From Pseudomonas putida (GTDB lineage: Bacteria; Pseudomonadota; Gammaproteobacteria; Pseudomonadales; Pseudomonadaceae), in NCBI RefSeq assembly GCF_028682455.1, contig NZ_JANHLD010000003.1, positions 806,001 through 870,000 of the forward strand: 64,000 nucleotides of DNA, written 5' to 3'. Below, in pieces: positions 8,854 through 17,391 of the stretch. Each line of letters opens with the position of its first letter. Positions within the stretch are counted from its first letter, which is position 1. A program made the translations under genes and the position numbers. The notes under the pieces are model-generated. The model saw only the letters and a program-made list of their open reading frames with translations, was not told the DNA's origin and made no database searches.

Positions 8854-10448
8854 CTGCTGGCTACCAGGCGCTCGATCAGGGCATCAGTGAGCCGGGCGGT
8901 GAGGCCGTACACCGACAATTGCGGGTTGGCGCCGATGCTGGTGGGGAACAACGAGCCGTCGTGAATCGACAGGTTGGCCAACTGATGATGCCGTCCCAGG
9001 CTGTCGCAGACCGCCCGGCGCGGGTCTTCGCCCATGGCGCAGCCGCCCATGACGTGGGCGCTGCCCAGGCGGGTGCGAAACAGTTCCAGGCTGAGGTCGT
9101 CGATCATTTGCCGGGCTTGGGTCAGGGTATTCACGTAACGACCGTCACTGTGCATTGGCATGACCGCCTCGGCCCCGGCGGCGAACTGGATCTCGGCCAT
9201 GCTGTGGAAGGCGCGGCGCACGCCATCCCACAGGTAGGGGGACACGGGATAGTCGAGCACCGGGGTGCCGTCGTCGCGCAACTGTACGGTGCCACCGACG
9301 CTGTCCGGGTGAAAACCGTCGCGCAGCAGCGCGAGCATGACGTGGGTGTTGGGCAACTGCTCCATGCGCAGGGCATTGTCGTGGCCAAGGCCACCGAGCA
9401 AGGTGGCGGCCAGCGCCGGTTGCAGCGGTGGCACTTCAAGCTTGTAACCGACCGGGCCGGTGGCGCCGTCGCGCCATTGAAAGTGATCGGAGTAGATCGA
9501 CTGCGGTGCACCGTAGAACGGGTTGACCTTGTCCTTGAACAGGCCGGAGCTGAAGTTGACCAGGTGCAGGAAGGTGCGTTTGCCCAGGCGCTCATGCGGG
9601 TCGGGGGCGTCGGAACGCAGCAGCAGGGCCGGGCTGTTGATGCCGCCACCGGCGAGAATGTAATGCCGCGCCTTGACCTGGATCTGCCGGCCGGTAGGGT
9701 GCACGCAGCGCTCATCCATGGCGACGCATTGCAGGCTGCCGATGCGCTCGCCATCGTGGATCAAGCGTTCGGCGCGGGCCAGGTAGAGCAGCTCGCCGCC
9801 TTTTTCCAGGGTGGCTGGAATGGTCGTCACCAGCATTGACTGCTTGGCGTTGACCGGGCAGCCCATGCCGCAATAGCCCAGGTTCCAGCAGCCGCGCACG
9901 TTGCGCGGAATCACCTTCCAGCTGTAGTCCAGCGCCTCGCAGCCGCGGCGCAGTACCTCGTTGTTGGCATTGGGCGGCATGGCCCAGGGTGCGATGCCCA
10001 GGCGTCGTTCCATGCGTTCGAAATAAGGCGCCAGCTCGGCGCTGCCCAAGCCTTTGACGTCGTGATCGCTGGCCCAGTGCTGAAGGGTCTGCTCGGGGGT
10101 GCGAAAGCTCGATGTCCAGTTGATCAGGGTGGTACCTCCCACGGCACGGCCCTGCAAAATGGTGATGGCGCCATCCTTGCTCATGCGGCCGATGCCTTCC
10201 TGATAGAGGCTGGCATAGGCCTGGTCTTCGAGCAGGTGGAAGTCGCTGCTGGTCTTGAGGGGGCCTTCTTCGATCAGCAGCACCTTGAAGCCGGCGGCGC
10301 TGAGCAGCTCCGCGCTGGTGGCACCACCGGCGCCGCTGCCGATGATGGCGATATCGGCTTCCAGGTTCAGGTCGTGGTCCAGGCGCGAGGCGTCATGGGC
10401 TTTCCAGCCGCGGGCAAGGCCTTCGCGAAACAAGTCGGGTACGGGCAT
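8850..10448 (-). CDS. GMC family oxidoreductase (FAD-dependent alcohol dehydrogenase/oxidase)
   Basis: A 532-residue flavoprotein. The FAD-binding loop IIGSGAGG is at residues 35-42, GGGINSPALLLRS fits the GMC signature 2 region, and the C-terminal GMC domain has HVMGGCAMG and NPQLSVYGL with the expected His and Asn. A cysteine-rich stretch, RGCWNLGYCGMGCP, occurs about residues 190-205 and resembles that of long-chain alcohol oxidase relatives. No signal peptide is present. The ATG giving MPVPDLFREG was chosen; the longer frame upstream is not family-like. It follows a Tat-signal gene and an aldehyde dehydrogenase gene in one operon, suggesting alcohol-to-aldehyde-to-acid oxidation. The substrate is unknown. 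Confidence 0.88.
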   Translation of the reverse strand: MPVPDLFREGLARGWKAHDASRLDHDLNLEADIAIIGSGAGGATSAELLSAAGFKVLLIEEGPLKTSSDFHLLEDQAYASLYQEGIGRMSKDGAITILQGRAVGGTTLINWTSSFRTPEQTLQHWASDHDVKGLGSAELAPYFERMERRLGIAPWAMPPNANNEVLRRGCEALDYSWKVIPRNVRGCWNLGYCGMGCPVNAKQSMLVTTIPATLEKGGELLYLARAERLIHDGERIGSLQCVAMDERCVHPTGRQIQVKARHYILAGGGINSPALLLRSDAPDPHERLGKRTFLHLVNFSSGLFKDKVNPFYGAPQSIYSDHFQWRDGATGPVGYKLEVPPLQPALAATLLGGLGHDNALRMEQLPNTHVMLALLRDGFHPDSVGGTVQLRDDGTPVLDYPVSPYLWDGVRRAFHSMAEIQFAAGAEAVMPMHSDGRYVNTLTQARQMIDDLSLELFRTRLGSAHVMGGCAMGEDPRRAVCDSLGRHHQLANLSIHDGSLFPTSIGANPQLSVYGLTARLTDALIERLVASR

Positions 10449-10476
10449 CTTCAGCCTCTTGTCGTTATGTTGTGGT

Positions 10477-11019
10477 TCAGACCTTGGGCGGGCCTGGATA
10501 GCCGCAATGCGCCCAGGATTCGGGCATTTCGTACCAGGCCATCTGCAACAGCTGCAGCAGCGAGGCATGCCCCATGCGCAACAGGTTCAGCGAGCTGTTT
10601 TCCCAGCGCCGCAGGAAGGCCTCGATCTGCTCGCCGCTGGCGTTTTCCCAGCGGCCCCAGACGCCGGTCAGTGGCCCGCGAGTGACCGGCAGGGCCAGCA
10701 CATCGAACAGTTGTCGGGTCAGCTTGAGCATGGCCGGGGACAAGCTGGCGAGCTTGATGTCCAGGCGGTGCAGCAGGGCGTCGCGGGTATCGGAGGCTGC
10801 AGTACCGGCGAGGATCACCGGAATTACAGCCTGAAGGAGGGGCAGATCGCCCTGGCGCAGGGTAATGAAACCGCTGGCTGGGGTCTGTGCCGAGCAGCCG
10901 CTGAGGCTGGCGCCAAGCCCGGCGGTGGCCAGGAAGGCACTGGCGCCGAGGCTGAACTTGAGCAGGCCGCGGCGGCTCAGGGCGGGTGCGGCAGGCAGGC
11001 TTGTGGTCATTGTTGTCAT
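10477..11019 (-). CDS. Tat-signal small protein paired with a GMC oxidoreductase
   Basis: 180 residues. The N-terminus has a twin-arginine signal, SRRGLLKFS, at residues 16-24, then a hydrophobic stretch ending near SGCSAQ, where the GCS could also be a lipoprotein cysteine. The rest is mostly helical and without catalytic motifs. By position and size it resembles the small Tat-exported subunits (gluconate 2-dehydrogenase subunit 3 type) that carry a GMC flavoprotein partner to the periplasm. That role is inference from context: the GMC protein encoded 28 bases downstream has no signal of its own. The start lies 13 bases after the calB stop. Confidence 0.72.
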   Translation of the reverse strand: MTTMTTSLPAAPALSRRGLLKFSLGASAFLATAGLGASLSGCSAQTPASGFITLRQGDLPLLQAVIPVILAGTAASDTRDALLHRLDIKLASLSPAMLKLTRQLFDVLALPVTRGPLTGVWGRWENASGEQIEAFLRRWENSSLNLLRMGHASLLQLLQMAWYEMPESWAHCGYPGPPKV

Positions 11020-11032
11020 GCCTGTGAGGGGG

Positions 11033-12466
11033 TTAGCGAATGAACAGTTTGTACACCAGCTTGATCAACGATTTGCCATAGGGTGGGTAGATGAACCGCG
11101 CAGCGTTGAAGCGCTGCTTGGCGAACACCGCCTTGGCCTGGCTGAAGGTCAGGAAGCCCTCGTGGCCGTGGTAGTGGCCCATGCCCGATGGGCCGACGCC
11201 GCCGAAGGGCAGGTCGTCCTGGGCTACATGCAGCAAGGTGTCATTGAGGCAGGCGCCGCCGGAATGGGTGTTTTCGAGCACTTTCTGTTGCTCGGCCCGG
11301 TCGTAGCCGAAGTAGTACAGCGCCAGGGGGCGAGGGCGCTGGTTGATATACAGCAGCGCTTGATCGAGGCTGTCGTAGGGCACCAGCGGCAGCAGCGGCC
11401 CGAAGATCTCGTCCTGCATCACGCGCATTTCGTCGCTGACCTGCAGCAGCAGGTGAGGTGGCAAGCGGCGGCCCTGACGAGGCTCCTGCGGGTACAGGTC
11501 AACCACCTTCGCGCCCTTGTCGCGAGCATCGCTCAGGTAGCTTTCCAGGCGCGCCAGGTGGCGTGGGTTGATGATCGCGCTGTAGTCCTGGTTGCCGGCT
11601 ACGGTCGGGTAGAAGCGGTGAACCACGCTGCGATAGGCGGTGGCGAAGTCATCCAGGCGCTCGCGAGGTACCAGCACGTAGTCTGGCGCCACGCAGGTCT
11701 GCCCGGCATTGAGGGTCTTGCCGAAGGCGATACGCTCGGCGGCATCGGCGAGCGGAACGCTGGTCGAGACAATCGCCGGCGATTTGCCGCCCAGCTCCAG
11801 GGTGACCGGGGTCAGGTTCTGCGCCGCTGCCAGCATTACATGGCGACCGACACTGGTTGCGCCAGTGAACAGCAGGTGATCGAAGGGTAGGCGCGAGAAC
11901 GCTTCGCCAACCTCTGCTTCGCCCAGCACCACGCTGATCAGGTCGTTGGGGAATACCGCTTCCAGCAATTGCTTGAGCAACAGGCCGGTGGCCGGAGTGG
12001 ATTCGCTGAGCTTGAGCATGACCCGGTTGCCTGCGGCCAGGGCTCCGGTCAACGGGCCAATCGCCAGGAACAGCGGGTAGTTCCACGGCACGATGATCCC
12101 GACCACGCCCAAGGGCTGGTACAGCACTTTGGCGCTGGCGGGCTGGAAGGCCAGGCCTACTTTGCGGGGCGACGCCTTCATCCATTGCTTGATGTGGCGT
12201 TCGGCGTGGTGCAACCCCTGGATGCTCGGCATCAGCTCGGCCAGCCGGGTTTCGTCGGCGCTGCGGCCGCTGAAGTCTTCGCTGATGGCGCCGACCAGAG
12301 CGTCCTGATGGGTGAGCAGCATCTGGCGCAGGCTCTTGAGCCACTGTCGGCGTTGCGCCAAGGGCGGCATGGGGTTGCCGGCGAACGCCTGACGCTGGGC
12401 GCTGAATTGCGCGGTGAGTTCTTCAACGGCGGTCGCAGGCAAAAGACGAGCAGCATTGGCGGTCAT
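11033..12466 (-). CDS. calB: Coniferyl aldehyde dehydrogenase-type aldehyde dehydrogenase
   Basis: An NAD(P)-dependent aldehyde dehydrogenase of 477 residues. The catalytic Glu lies in TLELGGKSP (about residue 224) and the catalytic Cys in NAGQTCVAP (about residue 258). PWNYPLFLAIGPL and the hydrophobic, basic C-terminus YPPYGKSLIKLVYKLF, found in membrane-associated class 3-like enzymes, also fit. The ATG giving MTANAARLL was chosen because GGAG lies seven bases upstream; a GTG four codons earlier overlaps that site. First gene of a three-gene operon with the Tat and GMC genes. CalB oxidises coniferyl aldehyde to ferulate in lignin-monomer breakdown, but the true substrate here is not proven. 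Confidence 0.85.
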   Translation of the reverse strand: MTANAARLLPATAVEELTAQFSAQRQAFAGNPMPPLAQRRQWLKSLRQMLLTHQDALVGAISEDFSGRSADETRLAELMPSIQGLHHAERHIKQWMKASPRKVGLAFQPASAKVLYQPLGVVGIIVPWNYPLFLAIGPLTGALAAGNRVMLKLSESTPATGLLLKQLLEAVFPNDLISVVLGEAEVGEAFSRLPFDHLLFTGATSVGRHVMLAAAQNLTPVTLELGGKSPAIVSTSVPLADAAERIAFGKTLNAGQTCVAPDYVLVPRERLDDFATAYRSVVHRFYPTVAGNQDYSAIINPRHLARLESYLSDARDKGAKVVDLYPQEPRQGRRLPPHLLLQVSDEMRVMQDEIFGPLLPLVPYDSLDQALLYINQRPRPLALYYFGYDRAEQQKVLENTHSGGACLNDTLLHVAQDDLPFGGVGPSGMGHYHGHEGFLTFSQAKAVFAKQRFNAARFIYPPYGKSLIKLVYKLFIR

Positions 12467-12492
12467 GCGAAACTCCACGGCAGCGTTTTTTC

Positions 12493-12508
12493 TAGAGCTT
12501 ATACTCTA
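12493..12508. promoter_or_regulatory. Candidate TetR operator in the calB/tetR divergent region
   Basis: TAGAG, six bases (cttata), then CTCTA: a 16-base palindrome. It overlaps a minus-strand TATAAG that could be the calB -10 box, so a bound repressor would block calB. Confidence 0.4.
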
Positions 12509-12613
12509 ATCAGGCCTTGATGCGACCCCTTTTTGACGACAGGCAGGTACATCCGCATCGGGATAAACCGTAAGATGGACTCATTCATTCAAGCCCGGTA
12601 TCTGGAACTGATC

Positions 12614-13279
12614 ATGGCCCCGCGTATCAAGACCCGCGAGCGCATCGTGCAAAACAGCCTGGAGCTGTTCAACCAGCAGGGCGAACGCAGTGTCAGTACC
12701 AACCACATTGCCGCCCACATGGAGATTTCCCCGGGCAACCTGTACTACCACTTCGCCAACAAGCAGGAAATCATCGCCGTGCTCTTCACCCAGTATGAAG
12801 AGCTGGTGGAGAGCTTCCTGCGCCCGCCCCAGGGGCGCCCTTCGACGGTCGATGACAAGCGCTTCTACCTGAAGGAGCTGCTGGCGGCGATGTGGAACTA
12901 CCGCTTTTTGCACCGCGACCTCGAGCACCTGCTCGACAGCGACAAGGAGCTGGCGGCCCGTTACCGGCGCTTCTCCCAGCGCTGCCTGATCCAGGGCCAG
13001 GCCATCTATCGCGGTTTCGTCGACGCCGACATCGTCAAGATGGATGCCGTCCAGATCGAATCGCTGACCCTCAATGCCTGGATCGTGCTGACCTCCTGGG
13101 TGCGTTTTTTGTGCACCACCCGGGAGAACTCGGCGCACTTGAGCGAGGACGCCTTCAAGCGTGGGGTCTATCAGGTGTTGGTGCTCGAACTCGGTTTTGT
13201 CACCGCCACCGCTCGTCCGGCGGTGGATGCGCTGTGCCAGGAATTCTACGTTTCGCTCAATCAGGCCCTGGAGCAATAA
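12614..13279 (+). CDS. TetR family transcriptional regulator
   Basis: The 221-residue protein has a TetR helix-turn-helix at about residues 5-50, containing RERIVQNSLELFNQQG, then the recognition helix region ISPGNLYYHFANKQEI. A ligand-binding all-helical domain follows with no nearer relative recognised. The ATG giving MAPRIKTRER is preferred on family grounds; there is another ATG 13 codons earlier at 12575, and neither has a strong ribosome site. The gene is divergent from the calB-Tat-GMC operon, so it probably controls that operon and itself. The ligand may be the pathway's alcohol or aldehyde (inference). Confidence 0.85.
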   Translation: MAPRIKTRERIVQNSLELFNQQGERSVSTNHIAAHMEISPGNLYYHFANKQEIIAVLFTQYEELVESFLRPPQGRPSTVDDKRFYLKELLAAMWNYRFLHRDLEHLLDSDKELAARYRRFSQRCLIQGQAIYRGFVDADIVKMDAVQIESLTLNAWIVLTSWVRFLCTTRENSAHLSEDAFKRGVYQVLVLELGFVTATARPAVDALCQEFYVSLNQALEQ

Positions 13280-13318
13280 AGCCCGGGCCCTACTCGTTCA
13301 ATCGTTCAGGAGACTGTC

Positions 13319-14173
13319 ATGCCCCTCGCGCAACTGATCACCGCCCAGCAATTGGCCGAGCGCCTGGAGGCGCCGGCGCTGGTGATTCTCGATTGTCGTT
13401 TTGCACTGGAAGACAGTGACTATGGTCAGCGCAGTTACGCCGAGGGGCATATCGCCGGGGCGCATTTCGCCGACCTTGAGCGTGACCTCAGTGGCCCAAT
13501 CGTCAAGGGTGTGACGGGGCGTCACCCCCTGCCCGACCCGCATCGCCTGGTCGAGCGCTTGCGCAGTTGGGGCATCGATAACGACAGTGAGATCGTCCTG
13601 TATGACGACGGCCCAGGTGCCTTTGCCGCCCGAGCCTGGTGGCTGCTGGCCTGGCTGGGCAAGCGCAGCGGGGTGGCAATCCTCGATGGCGGCCTGAAGG
13701 CCTGGCACGCAGCCGGGTTGCCCTTGAGTCTCGATCCGCCGAACCGCCGCGAGGGCAGCTTCAGCGGTGAGCCGGACATGAACCTGGTCATTGATGCCGA
13801 GCAGTTGGCCGAGCGTCTGGGCCAACCTGACCTGACCCTGATCGACGCCCGTGGCTTGCCGCGTTTTCGCGGTGAAGTCGAACCGATCGACCCGGTGGCC
13901 GGGCACATCCCTGGGGCGCAGTGCGCGGCATTCACGGACAACCTGGGCGCCGAGGGCCGCTTTTTGCCGGCCGACCAGCTCAAGCAGCGCTTTGCCGAAA
14001 AGATCGGCAAGCGCGCGCCTGAACAGCTGGTGGCCTACTGCGGTTCGGGCGTGACGGCGTGTCACAACTTGTTTGCCCTGGCGCTGGCCGGGTATCCGCT
14101 GGGCAAACTGTATGCGGGGTCCTGGAGCGAGTGGATCACCCAGCCGCAACGGCAGGTGGCGACGGGCGATTGA
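13319..14173 (+). CDS. sseA: 3-mercaptopyruvate/thiosulfate sulfurtransferase (two rhodanese domains)
   Basis: The 284-residue protein has two rhodanese domains: an inactive N-terminal one (about 1-140) and an active C-terminal one with catalytic Cys241 in CGSGVTACH. The CGSGVT loop is that of mercaptopyruvate sulfurtransferases rather than the CQTHH-type loop of RhdA thiosulfate sulfurtransferase, which is why SseA is preferred. The enzyme moves sulfane sulfur to cyanide or thiols in the cytoplasm. The start has AGGAG seven bases upstream. It follows the tetR gene by 39 bases on the same strand and ends at an inverted REP pair. Confidence 0.9.
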   Translation: MPLAQLITAQQLAERLEAPALVILDCRFALEDSDYGQRSYAEGHIAGAHFADLERDLSGPIVKGVTGRHPLPDPHRLVERLRSWGIDNDSEIVLYDDGPGAFAARAWWLLAWLGKRSGVAILDGGLKAWHAAGLPLSLDPPNRREGSFSGEPDMNLVIDAEQLAERLGQPDLTLIDARGLPRFRGEVEPIDPVAGHIPGAQCAAFTDNLGAEGRFLPADQLKQRFAEKIGKRAPEQLVAYCGSGVTACHNLFALALAGYPLGKLYAGSWSEWITQPQRQVATGD

Positions 14174-14180
14174 GACAGCA

Positions 14181-14232
14181 TCGTGGGGCAACCCCGCTCC
14201 TGCAGGCTCTGTGGGAGGGGCTCGCCCCGCGA
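14181..14232. repeat. Inverted REP pair, diverged copies
   Basis: Two facing arms, tcgtggggcaaccccgctcc and gggaggggctcgccccgcg, lie between the convergent sseA and yheT-like genes. They match the cgcggggcaagcccgctcc family with several changes. Confidence 0.75.
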
Positions 14233-14233
14233 T

Positions 14234-15226
14234 TCAACTCTGCGCCAACCACTGCGGAATCCGCCTCTCCAGGTAGTACCCGGGGTTGCGCAGGCTGCCA
14301 TCGACAAAACCGACATGCCCACCGCGTGCGTGTAGCTCGAAGGTGGTCTGTGGCGGCAGTTCATTGGCCGAAGGCAAGCTGTGGCTGAACACGAACGGGT
14401 CGTCGCTGGAGTGGATGATCAGCGTCGGCGTGCGGTTTTCACCGAGGAAATAGCGGCTCGAAGCCCGGCGGTAATAGTCCTTCGCATCGACAAAGCCGTT
14501 GAGCGGCGCCGTCACCCGGCCATCGAAATCCCAGAACGTGCGCAGGTTTTCCAGCGGTCCGAGACGCTCCAGGGCGGCAAGGCCTTCCTGGTGGTCGTGA
14601 TGCTTGAAGTGCCGCTGTTTGTCTTTCACGTACGCCAGCATCGCGCGCATGAAGTGCGCCTGGTACACCTTGGAAAAGCCGAGGCCGATGCGGTCGGCGC
14701 ACTGGTCCAGGCGAAACGGCACCGACACCGCTACCGCTGCCTGCAACTGGCTCGCCGAGCCGACTTCCCCCAGGTGCTTGAGCAACACGTTGCCCCCCAG
14801 CGAATACCCCACGGCATACAGCGGTGCCTGCGGGCGGCTGGCGCGCAGGTGACCGATGGCCTCGGCGAGGTCTTCGCTGGCGCCGGAGTGATAGCTGCGC
14901 GCAAGCAGGTTCGGCTCGCCCGAGCAGCCGCGCCAGTTCAGCGCCACGCTGGCCCAGCCACGGCCAGCCAGGGCCTGCTGCAAGCCGATCACATAAGGGG
15001 AGTGGGACGATCCGGTCAGCCCATGCAGTACCAGTACCAGCGGTGTGGTGGCTTGGTGCGGGCCGTGCCAGTCGAGATCAAGAAAGTCCCCGTCGCAGAG
15101 CCACAGCCGTTCACGTAGACGGTTCAGCACTGCGGATCTGCGCCACAGCGGCCCCCATAGCGTCTGCATATGCGGGTTGCCCAGCCCCAGGGCGGGTTTG
15201 AAGGGGCTGGGCGCAGAAGGGGACAT
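14234..15226 (-). CDS. Alpha/beta hydrolase, YheT family
   Basis: The 330-residue cytoplasmic hydrolase has the YheT opening GLGNPHMQTLWGPL, an oxyanion region LVLHGLTGSSHSPY, the nucleophile elbow GYSLGGN (Ser), and a late catalytic His in RGGHVGFV. An Asp in SSDDPF would complete the triad. Family members act on small esters or lipids but the physiological substrate is unknown. The ATG giving MSPSAPSPF was preferred to a TTG nine codons upstream. It ends immediately next to the REP pair and stands alone between sseA and rsmD. Confidence 0.88.
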   Translation of the reverse strand: MSPSAPSPFKPALGLGNPHMQTLWGPLWRRSAVLNRLRERLWLCDGDFLDLDWHGPHQATTPLVLVLHGLTGSSHSPYVIGLQQALAGRGWASVALNWRGCSGEPNLLARSYHSGASEDLAEAIGHLRASRPQAPLYAVGYSLGGNVLLKHLGEVGSASQLQAAVAVSVPFRLDQCADRIGLGFSKVYQAHFMRAMLAYVKDKQRHFKHHDHQEGLAALERLGPLENLRTFWDFDGRVTAPLNGFVDAKDYYRRASSRYFLGENRTPTLIIHSSDDPFVFSHSLPSANELPPQTTFELHARGGHVGFVDGSLRNPGYYLERRIPQWLAQS

Positions 15227-15298
15227 CGGGGTTATCTCGGCAAAAAGGCGCAATGGTTGGTTACAAGTGTAACGTCCGTTGCGCCTTTGTGCGTTGAA

Positions 15299-15892
15299 TC
15301 AGCCGCGCTGCCAGAGTGCGTAGTACACCTGGCCGGCTTTCTTTTCCCGGTGCAGGCGCCAGTTGCCGGGCAGCTGCAGGGTCGAGGGCGGGGTTTCGCT
15401 TTCGGTGTAGATCCAGGCGTTGGCGGCCAGCCAGTTGCGCTCTTCGAGCAGGGCGCAGGTAGTGGGCAGTAGCTCCTGATGGAACGGTGGGTCGAGGAAC
15501 ACCAGGTCGAACGCCATTTTCGGCTCGCCCTGCAGGTAGCGCTGGGCGTCGCTCTGGATCAACTGGCCACGCGGGCAGCGCAGCAGCTCCAGGTTCTGTC
15601 GCAGGCTGGCGATGGCAGCCGGGTTGCTGTCCAGGGCTACCGCCTCGCTGGCGCCGCGCGACAGCGCCTCAAGGTACAGCGCGCCGCTGCCGGCAAAGGC
15701 ATCGAGCACCTTGGCGCCTTCGATATGCGGCGCGAGCCAGTTGAACAGGGTCTCGCGCACCCGGTCTGGCGTTGGGCGCAGGCCGGGGGCGTCGGGGAAG
15801 CTCAGGCGACGGCTGCGCCATTCGCCGGCGATGATGCGCAGTTGGCCGGTGCCGTGATGTGGCTTGGCCGATTTTGCAGATGGACTGGCCAT
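15299..15892 (-). CDS. rsmD: 16S rRNA (guanine966-N2) methyltransferase RsmD
   Basis: RsmD methylates N2 of G966 in 16S rRNA during 30S assembly. The 197-residue protein shows the SAM-binding region VLDAFAGSGALYLEALSRGA and the catalytic LDPPFH motif (DPPF). The N-terminal LRIIAGEWRSRRL is characteristic. Its ATG overlaps the stop codon of the upstream M16 peptidase gene (TAATG), so the two are coupled, an arrangement I recognise from pseudomonads. The length is normal. Confidence 0.95.
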   Translation of the reverse strand: MASPSAKSAKPHHGTGQLRIIAGEWRSRRLSFPDAPGLRPTPDRVRETLFNWLAPHIEGAKVLDAFAGSGALYLEALSRGASEAVALDSNPAAIASLRQNLELLRCPRGQLIQSDAQRYLQGEPKMAFDLVFLDPPFHQELLPTTCALLEERNWLAANAWIYTESETPPSTLQLPGNWRLHREKKAGQVYYALWQRG

Positions 15893-17391
15893 TAATGCTC
15901 CGGTACGCCAAGCGGTTGCTCGGCGGGTTTGTCGGTGGGCGGCGGCAAAGGCTTTTGCGGCACGCTTGGGCCGGCGGTGACGATGACCATCTTATCCGCG
16001 GCCAGATGTTTGTTCAGGGCTGCCTTGACCTGTTCGGTGGTCAGGGCCTGGGATTGTTGCATGTAGTCTTCCAGCCAGGTCAGCGGCAGGTTGTAGAAGC
16101 CGATGGCGCCCAGTTGGCCGACGATGCTCGCGTTGCTGGCGTTGGACAGCGGGAAGCTGCCGGCCAGTTCACGCTTGGCGTCATCCAGCTCCTGCTGGCT
16201 CGGGCCGGTCTTGAGGTAGTCGCTGAGGATGTCCTGGACCAGCTTGAGGGTGCCCTCGCTGAGTTCGGCGCGGGTCTGCAGGTTGATCATGAACGGGCCA
16301 CGGACCTGCATCGGGCTGAATACCGAGTATACGCCGTAGGTCAGGCCGCGTTTTTCGCGCACTTCGCTCATCAGGCGGGTACCGAAGGTGCCGCCACCGA
16401 GAATCTGGTTGCCCAGCGACAGCGCAGCGTAGTCCGGATCGTTACGGTCGATACCCAGCTGGGCCAGCATCAGGTGGGTCTGCTTGGACGGGAAGTCGAT
16501 ATGCGTGGTGCCACCCTTGGGCTCGGTGGGCTGGTCCGGCTTGGCCAGCGCCGGACCCTTGGGCAGGGCGGCCGAGACCTGTGCGGCGATGGCTTCGGCT
16601 TCGCTGCGGCTCAGGTCGCCGACCAGGGCAATGACCGCGTTGCCGGCGGTGTAGGCCTTGGCGTGGAAGGCGCGCAGCTGCTCAAGGGTAATCGGCGGAA
16701 TGCTCTTGGCGGTGCCGTCACTGGGGTGGGCGTAAGGGTGGCTGCCGTACAGGCGCTCGAACAGCGCGATGCTGGCCTGCTTGCCCGGGTTCTGCTTCTG
16801 GTACTCGAAGCCTGCCTGCAGCTGGTTCTTGATGCGCTCGAGGGCATCCTGCGGGAAGGTCGGCTTGCCGACGACCTCGGCGAACAGTTTCAGCGCCGGC
16901 TCGCGTTTGTCTGCCGCGCTCAGGCTGCGCAGGGTGGCCACGGCCATGTCGCGGTAGGCACCGTTGCCAAAGTCGGCTCCCAGGCCTTCGAAGCCTTCGG
17001 CGATGGCGGTGACGTCCTTGCCGGCCACGCCTTCGTTCAGCATGGCATTGGTCAGGGTCGCCAGGCCTGGCGTATCGCCGTCCTGGCTGCTGCCCGCGGC
17101 GAAGGTCAGGCGCAGGTCGAACATCGGCAGCTCGCGGGCTTCGACGAACAGCACCTTGGCGCCTTCCGTGGTGTTCCAGGTCTGGATGTTCAGTTGACGG
17201 CGGCTTGGCGCCTTGCCATCCAGCTCGGCCAGTGTCTGCAGGGTGTTGGCGGGCTTGGCTGCGGAGGCGCTGGCAGGTTGCGCCGCGTTGTCCGACTGGG
17301 CCGGCTTGGCCAGGAAGAACGCCAGCACGCCAACCAGCAGCAGGACGCCGAGGCCGATCAAGGTGTAGCGGGGTGCGCTGCGGTCACTCAT
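15892..17391 (-). CDS. M16 family peptidase-like protein, non-catalytic partner
   Basis: 499 residues, with an N-terminal membrane anchor or signal (YTLIGLGVLLLVGVLAFFLA, about residues 9-28) and two M16 domains. In the position of the zinc motif HxxEH it has GLATLTNAMLNEG, so this protein lacks the metal ligands and is probably the inactive partner of the next gene, as in mitochondrial-processing-peptidase-like pairs. The C-terminus is proline-rich. The ATG giving MSDRSAPRY was chosen; it overlaps the end of the active subunit gene by eight bases. Probably periplasmic; the function is unproven. Confidence 0.88.
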   Translation of the reverse strand: MSDRSAPRYTLIGLGVLLLVGVLAFFLAKPAQSDNAAQPASASAAKPANTLQTLAELDGKAPSRRQLNIQTWNTTEGAKVLFVEARELPMFDLRLTFAAGSSQDGDTPGLATLTNAMLNEGVAGKDVTAIAEGFEGLGADFGNGAYRDMAVATLRSLSAADKREPALKLFAEVVGKPTFPQDALERIKNQLQAGFEYQKQNPGKQASIALFERLYGSHPYAHPSDGTAKSIPPITLEQLRAFHAKAYTAGNAVIALVGDLSRSEAEAIAAQVSAALPKGPALAKPDQPTEPKGGTTHIDFPSKQTHLMLAQLGIDRNDPDYAALSLGNQILGGGTFGTRLMSEVREKRGLTYGVYSVFSPMQVRGPFMINLQTRAELSEGTLKLVQDILSDYLKTGPSQQELDDAKRELAGSFPLSNASNASIVGQLGAIGFYNLPLTWLEDYMQQSQALTTEQVKAALNKHLAADKMVIVTAGPSVPQKPLPPPTDKPAEQPLGVPEH

